Shown one piece after another: positions 15,400-22,705 of a stretch of 64,000 bases of DNA; position 1 is the stretch's first letter, and every line of letters starts with the position of its first letter. Position numbers and translations under genes: made by a program. The notes beneath the pieces were generated by a model that was not told where the DNA came from, searched no databases, and saw nothing but the letters and a program-made list of their open reading frames with translations. The stretch spans positions 1,662,001-1,726,000 of the forward strand of contig NZ_OW150024.1 in assembly GCF_933509905.1 (NCBI RefSeq). Direction: 5' to 3'. The DNA comes from Trichlorobacter ammonificans (GTDB lineage Bacteria > Desulfobacterota > Desulfuromonadia > Geobacterales > Pseudopelobacteraceae).

Positions 15400-17037
15400 A
15401 TGTCCCGTGGCCGCCAATACATTGAATTCGAGGGACTGTTTTCGGAAAGCGTGCTGGGTATCTTCCGCATCATCAGAGGTTTTGCCGACCTGCGCGATTT
15501 GGCGGCTGTCTCCGTGCCCTACAAGATGGAGGACGGTGAGCAGGGCTTTCGGGTGGTCGGCCATCAACGGGTGGAATCGGCCAAGCACGCTGAAGAGATC
15601 AAAAACTACCTGGAAAAGAGCGAGAACCGTTTCCTCCCGGAAGTGATCCTTTCCGTTCGTTCACCAGTAAAACTGATGGTCAACCGAGGTGAGATAGACC
15701 CCGACGAGTTGGGGCTTGGCGAGACGGTATTCGGTGTCAAAGGCGAGAGTGGTGGTCTGGTCGATATCTCTCGTCGGTATTCGAGCCCAACCATGCGCAT
15801 GCAACGGTTGCGCGTGCGGTGCAACAACCTGGAACAACTCAAACAAGATAAAATCATCCGACGCATCGATGGCAATCACCGCCTGCATCTAGCCGAACAA
15901 CTCACCGAAGATCAACATCGTCCAACGAAATATTTGGCTCCGTTTTGTTTTGTATTACTCGGGCCGCCAGGCAACAGCTATGATGACTATGCTGAATCGC
16001 TAATTTTCCATACTATCAACAGTACCGGTCTGCCACTGGAGTCGGAACACAGTCTGCGGCTGCTGCTAGGACAGGATCCGGCGCACGCCATGACGCCGGA
16101 TAACGAATTCGCCTACAACCCTGCGCTGCACCTCACGAGGCTCTTGTCTGACCGGCTGCGCGGACTGCCGCAACCCGCCCGACAACGCTTCGGTGAGCGA
16201 CCGTTGTCGGCGCTATGGGAGTCGGCCCGCAATCTGATCGCCATGGACGGAAGTATCGCCCAGAACCGCCAAACTTTGACTACCTTTGCCTATGACCTGT
16301 TTGCAGCGCTGGCCGACATCGCCACCCTACTGACCGTCAACCATCCATCGCTATGCGGCACTTACGGTTTCTTCGAGCTGGCGGCGCGGGTCTGGCGTGA
16401 AGCAGAAGGAGAAAATCACGAGCAAAGAGTCCACTGGTCGGTGAACTATCTCGACCGCATCGGGCATTGGCTCGGCGGTCAGGGCATCACCAGCCTGCTT
16501 GATCCACTCTCTCCTGCCGAGCAGTTGCTCAAAACCTTCAAGGCGGCACTGTCCCGTATTCCCAAACGGGTCTTTCTCGCCCGTTGGTATCCAAGTCAGC
16601 AGCATGGTGCAACCGAGGCCGATGTCACAAAGGCAACATTACGGCTGCAACAGTTCCGACAAACTCTGACAAATCTCCAACAGCAACACGGCATCGGCCT
16701 AGAGTTGATCGACATGGGCACGGAAGAAGGGGGCACGTTTCCGATTCACAGCCGGATGTACGAGGCTATCGCCTCCTCGGACATCATCATCTGCGACCTG
16801 ACCGGCCATCGGCCCAATGTTTACGTGGAAGCGGGCTACGCCCTGAAACATCACGAGAGCAATCGGCTTATTTTCCTGTTCGAACCAACCGATGCCGACG
16901 ACCGGGTGCCATTCGACCTGAGCACTTTTAAGTATGTGCCCATCACCCAGGCAGCGGAAATCCCTAACCGTTTGAGGCCGGAACTTGAATCGATCTTGCA
17001 AAGTGCTGGTGCTTTACTCAGAGGAACTAGGGTATGA
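15400..17037 (+). CDS. DGQHR-like domain protein fused to a TIR/deoxyribosyltransferase-like C-terminal domain
   Basis: A 545-residue protein lying 1 base after the specificity gene. The N-terminal half resembles the DGQHR/DndB-like fold: GFRVVGHQRVESAKHAEEIKNYL, FLPEVILSVRSP, then RRIDGNHRL with the signature at residues 157-161. The C-terminal part (about 388-520) reads as a Rossmann-like effector: RVFLARWYPS, then SSDIIICDLTGHRPNVYVEAGYAL and RLIFLFEP. The NVYVEAGYA motif, with a candidate catalytic Glu at 477, is the pattern of nucleoside 2-deoxyribosyltransferase-like and TIR-like glycosidases. I infer a DNA-state sensor wired to an NAD- or nucleotide-cleaving effector. Not a gene I recognise as characterised. 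Confidence 0.6.
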   Translation: MSRGRQYIEFEGLFSESVLGIFRIIRGFADLRDLAAVSVPYKMEDGEQGFRVVGHQRVESAKHAEEIKNYLEKSENRFLPEVILSVRSPVKLMVNRGEIDPDELGLGETVFGVKGESGGLVDISRRYSSPTMRMQRLRVRCNNLEQLKQDKIIRRIDGNHRLHLAEQLTEDQHRPTKYLAPFCFVLLGPPGNSYDDYAESLIFHTINSTGLPLESEHSLRLLLGQDPAHAMTPDNEFAYNPALHLTRLLSDRLRGLPQPARQRFGERPLSALWESARNLIAMDGSIAQNRQTLTTFAYDLFAALADIATLLTVNHPSLCGTYGFFELAARVWREAEGENHEQRVHWSVNYLDRIGHWLGGQGITSLLDPLSPAEQLLKTFKAALSRIPKRVFLARWYPSQQHGATEADVTKATLRLQQFRQTLTNLQQQHGIGLELIDMGTEEGGTFPIHSRMYEAIASSDIIICDLTGHRPNVYVEAGYALKHHESNRLIFLFEPTDADDRVPFDLSTFKYVPITQAAEIPNRLRPELESILQSAGALLRGTRV

Positions 17038-18077
17038 GCGCAAAATCTATCTACCAGCCTCCCTACACCATCACCACGGAAATTCTCAACCGGGTCGCCG
17101 CCATCAGCGAGGTCATCGGGCGGCTGACCGTGCTCACCGACCAGTCCAGAGCATTGCGGCTGCGGCGTATCAACCGCGTCCGCACCATCCACGGTTCGCT
17201 GGCCATCGAGGGCAACACCCTGAGTGAGGCGCAGATTACCGCGATTCTGGAGGGTAAGCGGGTGATAGCCCCGCCCCGCGAGGTACAGGAGGTGAAAAAC
17301 GCCCTGGCTGCCTATGACCGTTTTGACGCGTGGCACCCGGAAGCGGAAAAGGATCTGCTGGAGGCGCATCGCCTGCTGATGTCCGGCCTGATCGATGAAG
17401 CGGGAACATACCGGCGCGGCGGCGTGGGGGTGATGGCAGGCCGACAGGTCATCCACATGGCGCCGCCTGCGGATCGGGTGCCGCAGCTGATGGGCAACCT
17501 TTTCCGCTGGCTGACCACCACCGACGCCCATCCGCTCATAGCCAGTTCGGTCTTTCACTATGAGTTCGAATTTATTCATCCCTTTGCTGACGGCAACGGC
17601 CGCATGGGGCGGTTATGGCAAAGCCTGATCCTTGCCCGCTGGAATCCCCTTTTTGGCGACATCCCGGTGGAAAGCCTGATCTTTGAGCACCAGGCCGAGT
17701 ATTATCAGGCGTTGCAGGAGAGCACCCGTCAGACCGATTCCGCGCCTTTCATCACCTTCATGCTGCGGATGATCCTGGATACCGTAGCCTCTTCCGCCCC
17801 CCAAGTCGCCCCTCAAGTCACCCCCCAAGTCGGCGAGCTGGTAGCCGTGCTACAGGGAGAGATGGGCCGCGAGGCGTTACAGTCGGCTCTCGGCCTGCTG
17901 GACCGCAAATCCTTCCGCGAGCGCTACCTCAAACCGGCCTTGGCCCACGGCCTGATTGAGATGACCGTTCCAGATAAACCCAACAGCCGCCTGCAGAAAT
18001 ACCGCCTTACCGACAAGGGCCGTCAGCAGCGTATGCACCTTGGCGATGGCTACCATCACATCGACTCCGGTCAGTAA
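17034..18077 (+). CDS. Fic/DOC family protein (predicted AMPylase) with N-terminal inhibitory helix
   Basis: A 347-residue Fic protein. The catalytic loop HPFADGNGRMGR is complete (residues 182-193; His182). An inhibitory motif of the S/T-xxx-E-G type occurs at SLAIEGN (Ser55, Glu59), which places it in class II, autoinhibited by its own N-terminal helix. A short Q-V-A/T-P repeat (about 255-266) links to a C-terminal winged-helix-like region with LMxxxKSFRERYLKPAL-type sequence. Fic enzymes transfer AMP to hydroxyl groups of target proteins. The 4-base overlap with the upstream gene puts it in the restriction operon; Fic genes are recurrent passengers of restriction loci. Confidence 0.92.
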   Translation: MSAKSIYQPPYTITTEILNRVAAISEVIGRLTVLTDQSRALRLRRINRVRTIHGSLAIEGNTLSEAQITAILEGKRVIAPPREVQEVKNALAAYDRFDAWHPEAEKDLLEAHRLLMSGLIDEAGTYRRGGVGVMAGRQVIHMAPPADRVPQLMGNLFRWLTTTDAHPLIASSVFHYEFEFIHPFADGNGRMGRLWQSLILARWNPLFGDIPVESLIFEHQAEYYQALQESTRQTDSAPFITFMLRMILDTVASSAPQVAPQVTPQVGELVAVLQGEMGREALQSALGLLDRKSFRERYLKPALAHGLIEMTVPDKPNSRLQKYRLTDKGRQQRMHLGDGYHHIDSGQ

Positions 18078-18559
18078 TACTCGGTGAGGTTGCTGAACTC
18101 CCCCCAGGCCAGGAAGGTATGGGGAGCCAGCATGTAGCTGTAGATGTTGTCCATAACCGTGAAATGCTTCTTCTCCTCCTCAGCGATCCGCTGGAACAGC
18201 CCGGAGACAGCCGGCTCGGTTTCCAGCCGCGCCGCTTCTTCGTAGAACTTCACGCTCCGGGCCTCAATAGTCATGGCGTGCCGGTAGGCCAGAAGTTCCG
18301 TCGACGGAGCCGGACTGTTCCTCTTTTCCTCCACAAGCTCCCGGAAGATGCCGCGGGCATCCTCCAGCACTGCGGAATCGGCCATGCCGACACTGCCCAG
18401 GCCGCGTATAGCCAGGATGGTGTCGTAGTGTTTCTGTTCGTCGGCGGCGAGACCGAGAAAGACCTTCTTCAGCCCCGGCTGCGACGTTTCTCCGGCGAGG
18501 TTCTCGTAGTAAGCCTTGCCGTCCAGTTCCATGCTCAATGCGAATTCGAATGCATCCAT
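18071..18559 (-). CDS. Rubrerythrin-like ferritin-family diiron protein
   Basis: A 162-residue four-helix protein. Two E...ExxH-type half-sites are visible: MELDGKAYYENLAGE...ADEQKHYD, and IEARSVKFYEEAA...IAEEEKKHF, as expected for a ferritin-like diiron centre. There is no C-terminal rubredoxin domain, so it is an erythrin-type member. Such proteins reduce peroxide or handle iron in anaerobes. The ORF extends upstream, but ATG 18559 has GGGAGGGAG just before it and gives the normal start MDAFEFALSMEL. It converges on the Fic gene, overlapping its end by 7 bases, and follows the dienelactone hydrolase gene on the same strand. Confidence 0.85.
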   Translation of the reverse strand: MDAFEFALSMELDGKAYYENLAGETSQPGLKKVFLGLAADEQKHYDTILAIRGLGSVGMADSAVLEDARGIFRELVEEKRNSPAPSTELLAYRHAMTIEARSVKFYEEAARLETEPAVSGLFQRIAEEEKKHFTVMDNIYSYMLAPHTFLAWGEFSNLTEYY

Positions 18560-18593
18560 GGCAGCTCCCTCCCCTACTGTCTCGGATTTCCGC

Positions 18594-19400
18594 TCATTCC
18601 GCCTTTTTGAAAATCTCGTGCAGGAACTTCCGCAGCTCCGTCCATGAATTGAAGTCGGCCCGCCGGTCATAAGCCAGTGGCAATCCGAACTTTCTGGCAT
18701 AGTTGTCCGACTCCGGGTTGGTGAAGCCGTGCTTCGCCCCCTGGTAGGCGATATAGCGGAAGGAGGCGCCGGCAAGGGTCATCTCGTCCAGGAATGCCTG
18801 CACCTGGGCCGGCGGAACCAGCGTATCCCGGTCGCCGCCCAACACCAGGAGATTGGCCCTGACCTCACCGGGCAGGGCGGGGGTGTCGGTGGCCAGACTG
18901 CCGTGAAAACTGGCCGCTCCCTTCAGGTCGCTACCGCTGCGGGCCATCTGCAGCACCACAGTACCGCCGAAACAGTAGCCGACGGCGGCGATCCGGGCGG
19001 GGTCCACCAGTGGCTGCTGTTTCAGAACCGCCAGGGCGGCATTGAACCGCTCCTCGGTGACCTGCCGGTTTTTCAGCACCGTTCCGGCAAGTTTTTCCGC
19101 TTCATCGGGGTAGCGGGCCGTCTTGCCGTCGCCGTACATATCCACTGCCAGGGCGACGTAGCCCAGCTCCGCCAGCATCACGGCCCGACGGCGCACGTAC
19201 TCGTCATGCCCCCACCATTCGTGTACCACCAGCACGGCCGGACGCTTGGTCTTCAGGGCCGTATCCTCGGCCAGAAACCCCTTGAAGACCGTTTCTCCCA
19301 CCCGGTAGTCCACCAGGCGGCCGACGACGTTCGCTCCGGCTGCTTCTGCGGTGGCCAGCAGCGCCAGCAGGCACAGTACCGACAGGATACGCGATTTCAT
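18594..19400 (-). CDS. Exported dienelactone hydrolase family protein
   Basis: A 268-residue alpha/beta hydrolase with a Sec signal peptide (MKSRILSVLCLLALLATAEA). Family landmarks: VVHEWWGHDEYVRRRA, nucleophile Cys in GYCFGG, Asp in GGDRDTLVPP and His in GAKHGFTNP, a complete Cys-His-Asp triad. Dienelactone hydrolase relatives hydrolyse lactones or esters; the periplasmic location and the substrate here are unknown. The frame is open back to 19592, but ATG 19400 has AAGGAGG 6 bases upstream and begins the signal peptide. It is divergent from the riboswitch-controlled gene. Confidence 0.88.
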   Translation of the reverse strand: MKSRILSVLCLLALLATAEAAGANVVGRLVDYRVGETVFKGFLAEDTALKTKRPAVLVVHEWWGHDEYVRRRAVMLAELGYVALAVDMYGDGKTARYPDEAEKLAGTVLKNRQVTEERFNAALAVLKQQPLVDPARIAAVGYCFGGTVVLQMARSGSDLKGAASFHGSLATDTPALPGEVRANLLVLGGDRDTLVPPAQVQAFLDEMTLAGASFRYIAYQGAKHGFTNPESDNYARKFGLPLAYDRRADFNSWTELRKFLHEIFKKAE

Positions 19401-19577
19401 GGCCACCTCCTTGCCCGCCGGCTTTGGGCAGCTATATCCCATCAAAAAACAGACCAAAATATTTCTCCATTTATTACGGCAAGTTGGCGATGCTGCGTCT
19501 CTCATCGGCAGGGCAGATGTAATGAATCCCGACACAAACCGGTGCCGGGTGTCGACGGGGGCGACAGGTGCGATTTC

Positions 19578-19593
19578 TGTGACGATCGTCACA
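19578..19593. promoter_or_regulatory. Perfect CRP-type palindrome
   Basis: TGTGACGATCGTCACA is a perfect 16-bp palindrome and an exact match to the CRP consensus TGTGA-N6-TCACA. Its centre (19585.5) is about 41-46 bases upstream of the start expected from -10-like hexamers TACAGT (19615) or TACAAT (19620), the class II activator position for the downstream riboswitch transcript. A CRP/FNR-family protein is the likely binder. Confidence 0.7.
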
Positions 19594-19640
19594 TTTTTCC
19601 GGGGGGGATTGGGCTACAGTACAATCACAACTGAATAGAA

Positions 19641-19717
19641 CGAACCGATAATACTCAACCATCCGCGAGGGTGGGGCGGAAAGCCTACAGGGTCTCACCG
19701 AGACAGCCGGGTTGCCG
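19641..19717 (+). promoter_or_regulatory. GEMM-I riboswitch 1, A20-type (candidate cyclic AMP-GMP sensor)
   Basis: The aptamer has the GEMM-I layout: P1b stem CCATCC-GCGA-GGGTGG with a GNRA loop, the GGCGGAAAGCC strand, a second hairpin and the closing AGCCGGGTTGCCG strand. Aligned to the Vc2 c-di-GMP aptamer, the base equivalent to G20 is A (in ATACTCAACC), and positions 21 and 46 are C and G where Vc2 has G and C, a covariation that supports the alignment. A20 aptamers of this class in Geobacter are known to respond to 3',3'-cGAMP. The 3' strand is shared with a terminator. Confidence 0.85.
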
Positions 19718-19760
19718 AAGATCAAATGATGCTTTTGATTACCGGCGCCCGTTTTTTTTT
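19708..19760 (+). terminator. Riboswitch 1 expression platform: ligand-gated terminator
   Basis: CGGGTTGCCG (19708-19717), which is the aptamer's closing strand, can pair with CGGCGCCCG (19743-19751) followed by nine T residues. The loop between them holds its own hairpin (ATCAAA/TTTGAT). Aptamer and terminator are mutually exclusive, so ligand binding should prevent termination (an ON switch). Confidence 0.75.
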
Positions 19761-19830
19761 GCAGCGCCGCAATGAAGGACAAGGAGGTGACACCGTATAC
19801 CCGGGACGTGCTGCGGCACGGACCACCTGT

Positions 19831-19915
19831 TTCCGACAACGGTAAACCCAGCGCAAGCTGGGGGCACAAAGCCACGGGTCCCGAAGATTGCACAGCCGGG
19901 ATAGCCGGGCTGCCG
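19831..19915 (+). promoter_or_regulatory. GEMM-I riboswitch 2, G20-type (candidate c-di-GMP sensor)
   Basis: A second GEMM-I aptamer in tandem. P1b is CCCAGC-GCAA-GCTGGG, followed by GGCACAAAGCC and the closing strand AGCCGGGCTGCCG. In the same alignment the Vc2 G20 position is G (in AACGGTAAACC) and the 21/46 pair is G-C, so c-di-GMP specificity is expected, unlike riboswitch 1. The spacing of every element equals that of Vc2 through the AAAGCC strand. Confidence 0.85.
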
Positions 19916-19965
19916 AAGAAACAGATTCTCCCTTGGTTTACGCATCAACGGATGATCTGTTTCTT
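19916..19965 (+). promoter_or_regulatory. Leader hairpin after riboswitch 2
   Basis: AAGAAACAGAT (19916-19926) pairs perfectly with ATCTGTTTCTT (19955-19965). No T-run follows, so it is not a classical terminator. It may be an anti-terminator arm or a translation-control stem; the ribosome binding site (AGGGAGAAG) lies at about 19991-19999. Confidence 0.5.
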
Positions 19966-20003
19966 GATCACGCACACGCAAACCTTACAAAGGGAGAAGA
20001 ACC

Positions 20004-22634
20004 ATGAAACCCAACGTGTTGAAACAAAAATTGCTGACATACCTGCTGACCCTGTCATGCCTGGTACTGACGGCGATCCCCTCCCACGCCGGGGTCATTT
20101 TCGAAGAAAGCTTCGATGCCCAGGCCGACTGGAACGTCAACAACATCTACAAAACCGAATGCGCCGGCACCTGCACCACCGCACCGGCCAACTGGTCCAA
20201 CTACCGCACCGTGCCCGGTACCTCCGCCCTCACCAACCCCACCGGCTCCATCAGGAAACTGCCCGGCTCCCTGCCCGACCGTTCCGGCAGCGGCAAAGCC
20301 TACATCGTCTACAACCAGTCGGTGGCCGGCGTGAACTGGCCCGGCGATTCTACCCTGGTAAAAGTGCTGCCCCAGGACTACCCGGAACTGTACGTCCGTC
20401 TCTGGATCAAAACCCAGGCCAACTGGAAGACCGTGGCCAATGCCCAGTCCAAGGTGTTCAGGACCTATCACTGGGATCGTAGCGGCAACCTGTTCCAGTT
20501 CTTCAGCTCCGGCACCGTGAACCCGGCCTACATCTGGGACTGGTCCACCAACGGCAGCAATAACGCCAGCTACATGGACGCCTATCGCTGCGACCCGCAG
20601 GAGACCAACTACTACTGCACCGCCGGCGGCGTGCCGTCCTATCAGCTGAACGACTACTTCTACGCCTGGGGCAGCGGCGGCGCCACCACCAAGTACGCTG
20701 ACGGCCAGTGGCACCGCTATGACTTCCACCTGAAGATGAACGACATCGGCAAGAACAACGGCGTCATGGAATGGTGGTGGGATGGCGTGCTGATGGAAAG
20801 CCGCACCGACGTGCAATGGAAGGGTGCCTCCGGTTCCTCCGCATCAATCGGCTGGAACACCGTCTCCATCGGCGGCAACAGCAACAACACCTTCTCCGGT
20901 TCCACCCCGGCCGATCAGTGGTATGCCATTGACGACCTGGTGGTGTCCACCACCCCGATCCCGGCCGACTACGCCATTGGCGGCGGCAGCAGCTCCACCG
21001 CCGATACCACGGCGCCAACGGTGTCCCTGGCCGCGCCGGCCAATAACGCCAGCGTGAGCGGCAGCGTTTCCCTGACCGCCAACGCCGCCGACAATGTGGG
21101 GGTGAGCAAGGTTGAATTTTATCTGGACGGCGCCCTGCTGGCAACGGACAACAGCGCTCCCTACCAGTTCTCCTGGGACAGCTCCAGTGCCGCCGCCGGC
21201 AGCCACACCGTGATGGCCAAGGCGTTCGACGCCGCCGGTAACGTGGGACAGTCCGCAACGGTGACCGTCAACGTGGTGCGGGACACCACGCCCCCCACCG
21301 TGTCGCTGACCTCGCCGGCCAATAACGCCACCGTGAGCGGCAGCGTATCGCTGACCGCCAGTGCCACCGACAACGTTGGGGTGAGCAGGGTCGAATTCTA
21401 CAGCAACGGCACGCTGCTCAGCGCCAGCAACCAGGCTCCCTACAACTACACCTGGAGCCCGGCCGCCGGCAGCTACAGCCTGAGCGCCAAGGCATTCGAC
21501 GCGGCCGGTAACGTGGGGCAGTCCTCCACCGTGTCGGTGACCGTGGCAAGCGCCCCTGCCGCCGACACCACCGCCCCGACGGTTGCCATCACCTCGCCCG
21601 CCAACAATGCGGTGGTAAACGGCACGGTGCAGAACACCGTAGCCGTGGCCGACAACGTGGGCGTGACCAAGGTTGAGTACTATGTGAACGGCGGCCTGGA
21701 CTACAGCAGCACCACCGCACCGTTCAGTTACAGTGTGGCCACCACCGTTGCCCACAACGGTACCTACACCATGTACGCCAAGGCCTATGACGCCGCCGGC
21801 AACGTGAAGCAGTCGTCCACGATCACCTTCACGATCAAGAACGGCACCACCACCGCCGACACCACGGTGCCGACCGTGGCGCTTACCGCCCCGGCCGCCA
21901 ATGCAACGCTCAGCGGCAGGGTGAATGTGACTGCATCCGCCTCCGACAACGTGGGGGTGAGCAAGGTTGAGTTCTACCTGAACGGCGCACTGAAAAGCAC
22001 GGCAACCGCCGCTCCCTACAGCTTTGCCTGGGACACCACCACGGTTGCCGACGGAAGCCACACCCTGCTGGTGAAAGCCTCTGACGCGGCAGGCAATACG
22101 GCGCAATCCAGCGTATCGGTGACCGTAAAGAATGCGGTACAGGCCGCCAGCTCCCTCTGGTCTGCCGGCGACCTGCCGAGCATCATCGACGTGGGCCCGG
22201 ACAGCCCGGTGGAACTGGGGGTGAAATTCCGCTCCGACGTGGCCGGCTACATCACCGGTATCCGCTTCTACAAGGCAGCCGCCAACACCGGTACCCATGT
22301 GGCCAACCTCTGGTCCAGCAGCGGCAGACGGCTGGCAACCGCCACCTTCAGCAACGAGACCGCTTCGGGGTGGCAGCAGGTTACCTTCGCAACACCGGTA
22401 GCCATCAGCGCCAATACCGTCTATGTGGCCTCCTACCACACCCGCACCGGCCACTACAGCGGCAGCCTGAATTTCTTCACCGGCAAGGCACAGATAAGCG
22501 CACCGCTGCGTGCCCTGGCCGACGGCGAATCAGGTTCCAACGGCGTCTATGCCTACGGCAGCGCCGGCTCCTTCCCCAGAAACAGCTGGAAAGGGAGCAA
22601 CTACTGGGTTGACGTGGTCTTTAAGGCCAAGTAG
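20004..22634 (+). CDS. Secreted multidomain protein: lectin-like region, four Ig-like repeats, DUF4082
   Basis: An 876-residue exported protein. A signal peptide (ending IPSHAG, about residue 31) precedes about 300 residues (EESFDAQADWN...DQWYAIDDLVV) that are a close paralogue of the exported region of the gene at 7297. Then come four Ig-like repeats starting DTTAPTVSL or similar, each with DNVGVSKVEFY and a closing HT/Y...AKAFDAAGNV, typical of bacterial extracellular adhesion or matrix proteins. The last 160 residues (ELGVKFRSDVAGYITGIRFYK, then NYWVDVVFKAK) are a DUF4082 domain. No anchor is visible, so it is probably released or bound to polysaccharide. Expression is governed by a CRP-type site and two tandem cyclic-dinucleotide riboswitches, which points to a biofilm or surface role. 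Confidence 0.88.
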   Translation: MKPNVLKQKLLTYLLTLSCLVLTAIPSHAGVIFEESFDAQADWNVNNIYKTECAGTCTTAPANWSNYRTVPGTSALTNPTGSIRKLPGSLPDRSGSGKAYIVYNQSVAGVNWPGDSTLVKVLPQDYPELYVRLWIKTQANWKTVANAQSKVFRTYHWDRSGNLFQFFSSGTVNPAYIWDWSTNGSNNASYMDAYRCDPQETNYYCTAGGVPSYQLNDYFYAWGSGGATTKYADGQWHRYDFHLKMNDIGKNNGVMEWWWDGVLMESRTDVQWKGASGSSASIGWNTVSIGGNSNNTFSGSTPADQWYAIDDLVVSTTPIPADYAIGGGSSSTADTTAPTVSLAAPANNASVSGSVSLTANAADNVGVSKVEFYLDGALLATDNSAPYQFSWDSSSAAAGSHTVMAKAFDAAGNVGQSATVTVNVVRDTTPPTVSLTSPANNATVSGSVSLTASATDNVGVSRVEFYSNGTLLSASNQAPYNYTWSPAAGSYSLSAKAFDAAGNVGQSSTVSVTVASAPAADTTAPTVAITSPANNAVVNGTVQNTVAVADNVGVTKVEYYVNGGLDYSSTTAPFSYSVATTVAHNGTYTMYAKAYDAAGNVKQSSTITFTIKNGTTTADTTVPTVALTAPAANATLSGRVNVTASASDNVGVSKVEFYLNGALKSTATAAPYSFAWDTTTVADGSHTLLVKASDAAGNTAQSSVSVTVKNAVQAASSLWSAGDLPSIIDVGPDSPVELGVKFRSDVAGYITGIRFYKAAANTGTHVANLWSSSGRRLATATFSNETASGWQQVTFATPVAISANTVYVASYHTRTGHYSGSLNFFTGKAQISAPLRALADGESGSNGVYAYGSAGSFPRNSWKGSNYWVDVVFKAK

Positions 22635-22661
22635 CCAGGTGACAACAGCACCGGCAGCAAC

Positions 22662-22692
22662 AAAGCCGCCCCTCCATCGGAGGGGCGGCTTT
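22662..22692. terminator. Bidirectional terminator between the secreted protein gene and prsR
   Basis: A perfect 14-bp stem AAAGCCGCCCCTCC/GGAGGGGCGGCTTT with a 3-base loop. It lies between two convergent genes and should serve both. Confidence 0.9.
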
Positions 22693-22705
22693 CTGCGTTG
22701 CGGTG

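Noticed and set aside
19772-20482. ORF with a perfect AAGGAGGTGA inside the riboswitch leader
   Set aside because: It runs through riboswitch 2 and then out of frame through the real signal-peptide gene; the Shine-Dalgarno-like string lies inside the ORF, not before its start.
21000-22140. Regular repeats suggestive of a CRISPR array
   Set aside because: They are in-frame Ig-like protein repeats of about 90 codons with diverged sequence, not short identical repeats with spacers. No CRISPR array was seen anywhere in the window.
20844-22454. 536-codon open frame on the - strand
   Set aside because: Shadow of the Ig-repeat region of the secreted protein; its Gly/His/Val repeats mirror the codon repeats of the real gene.
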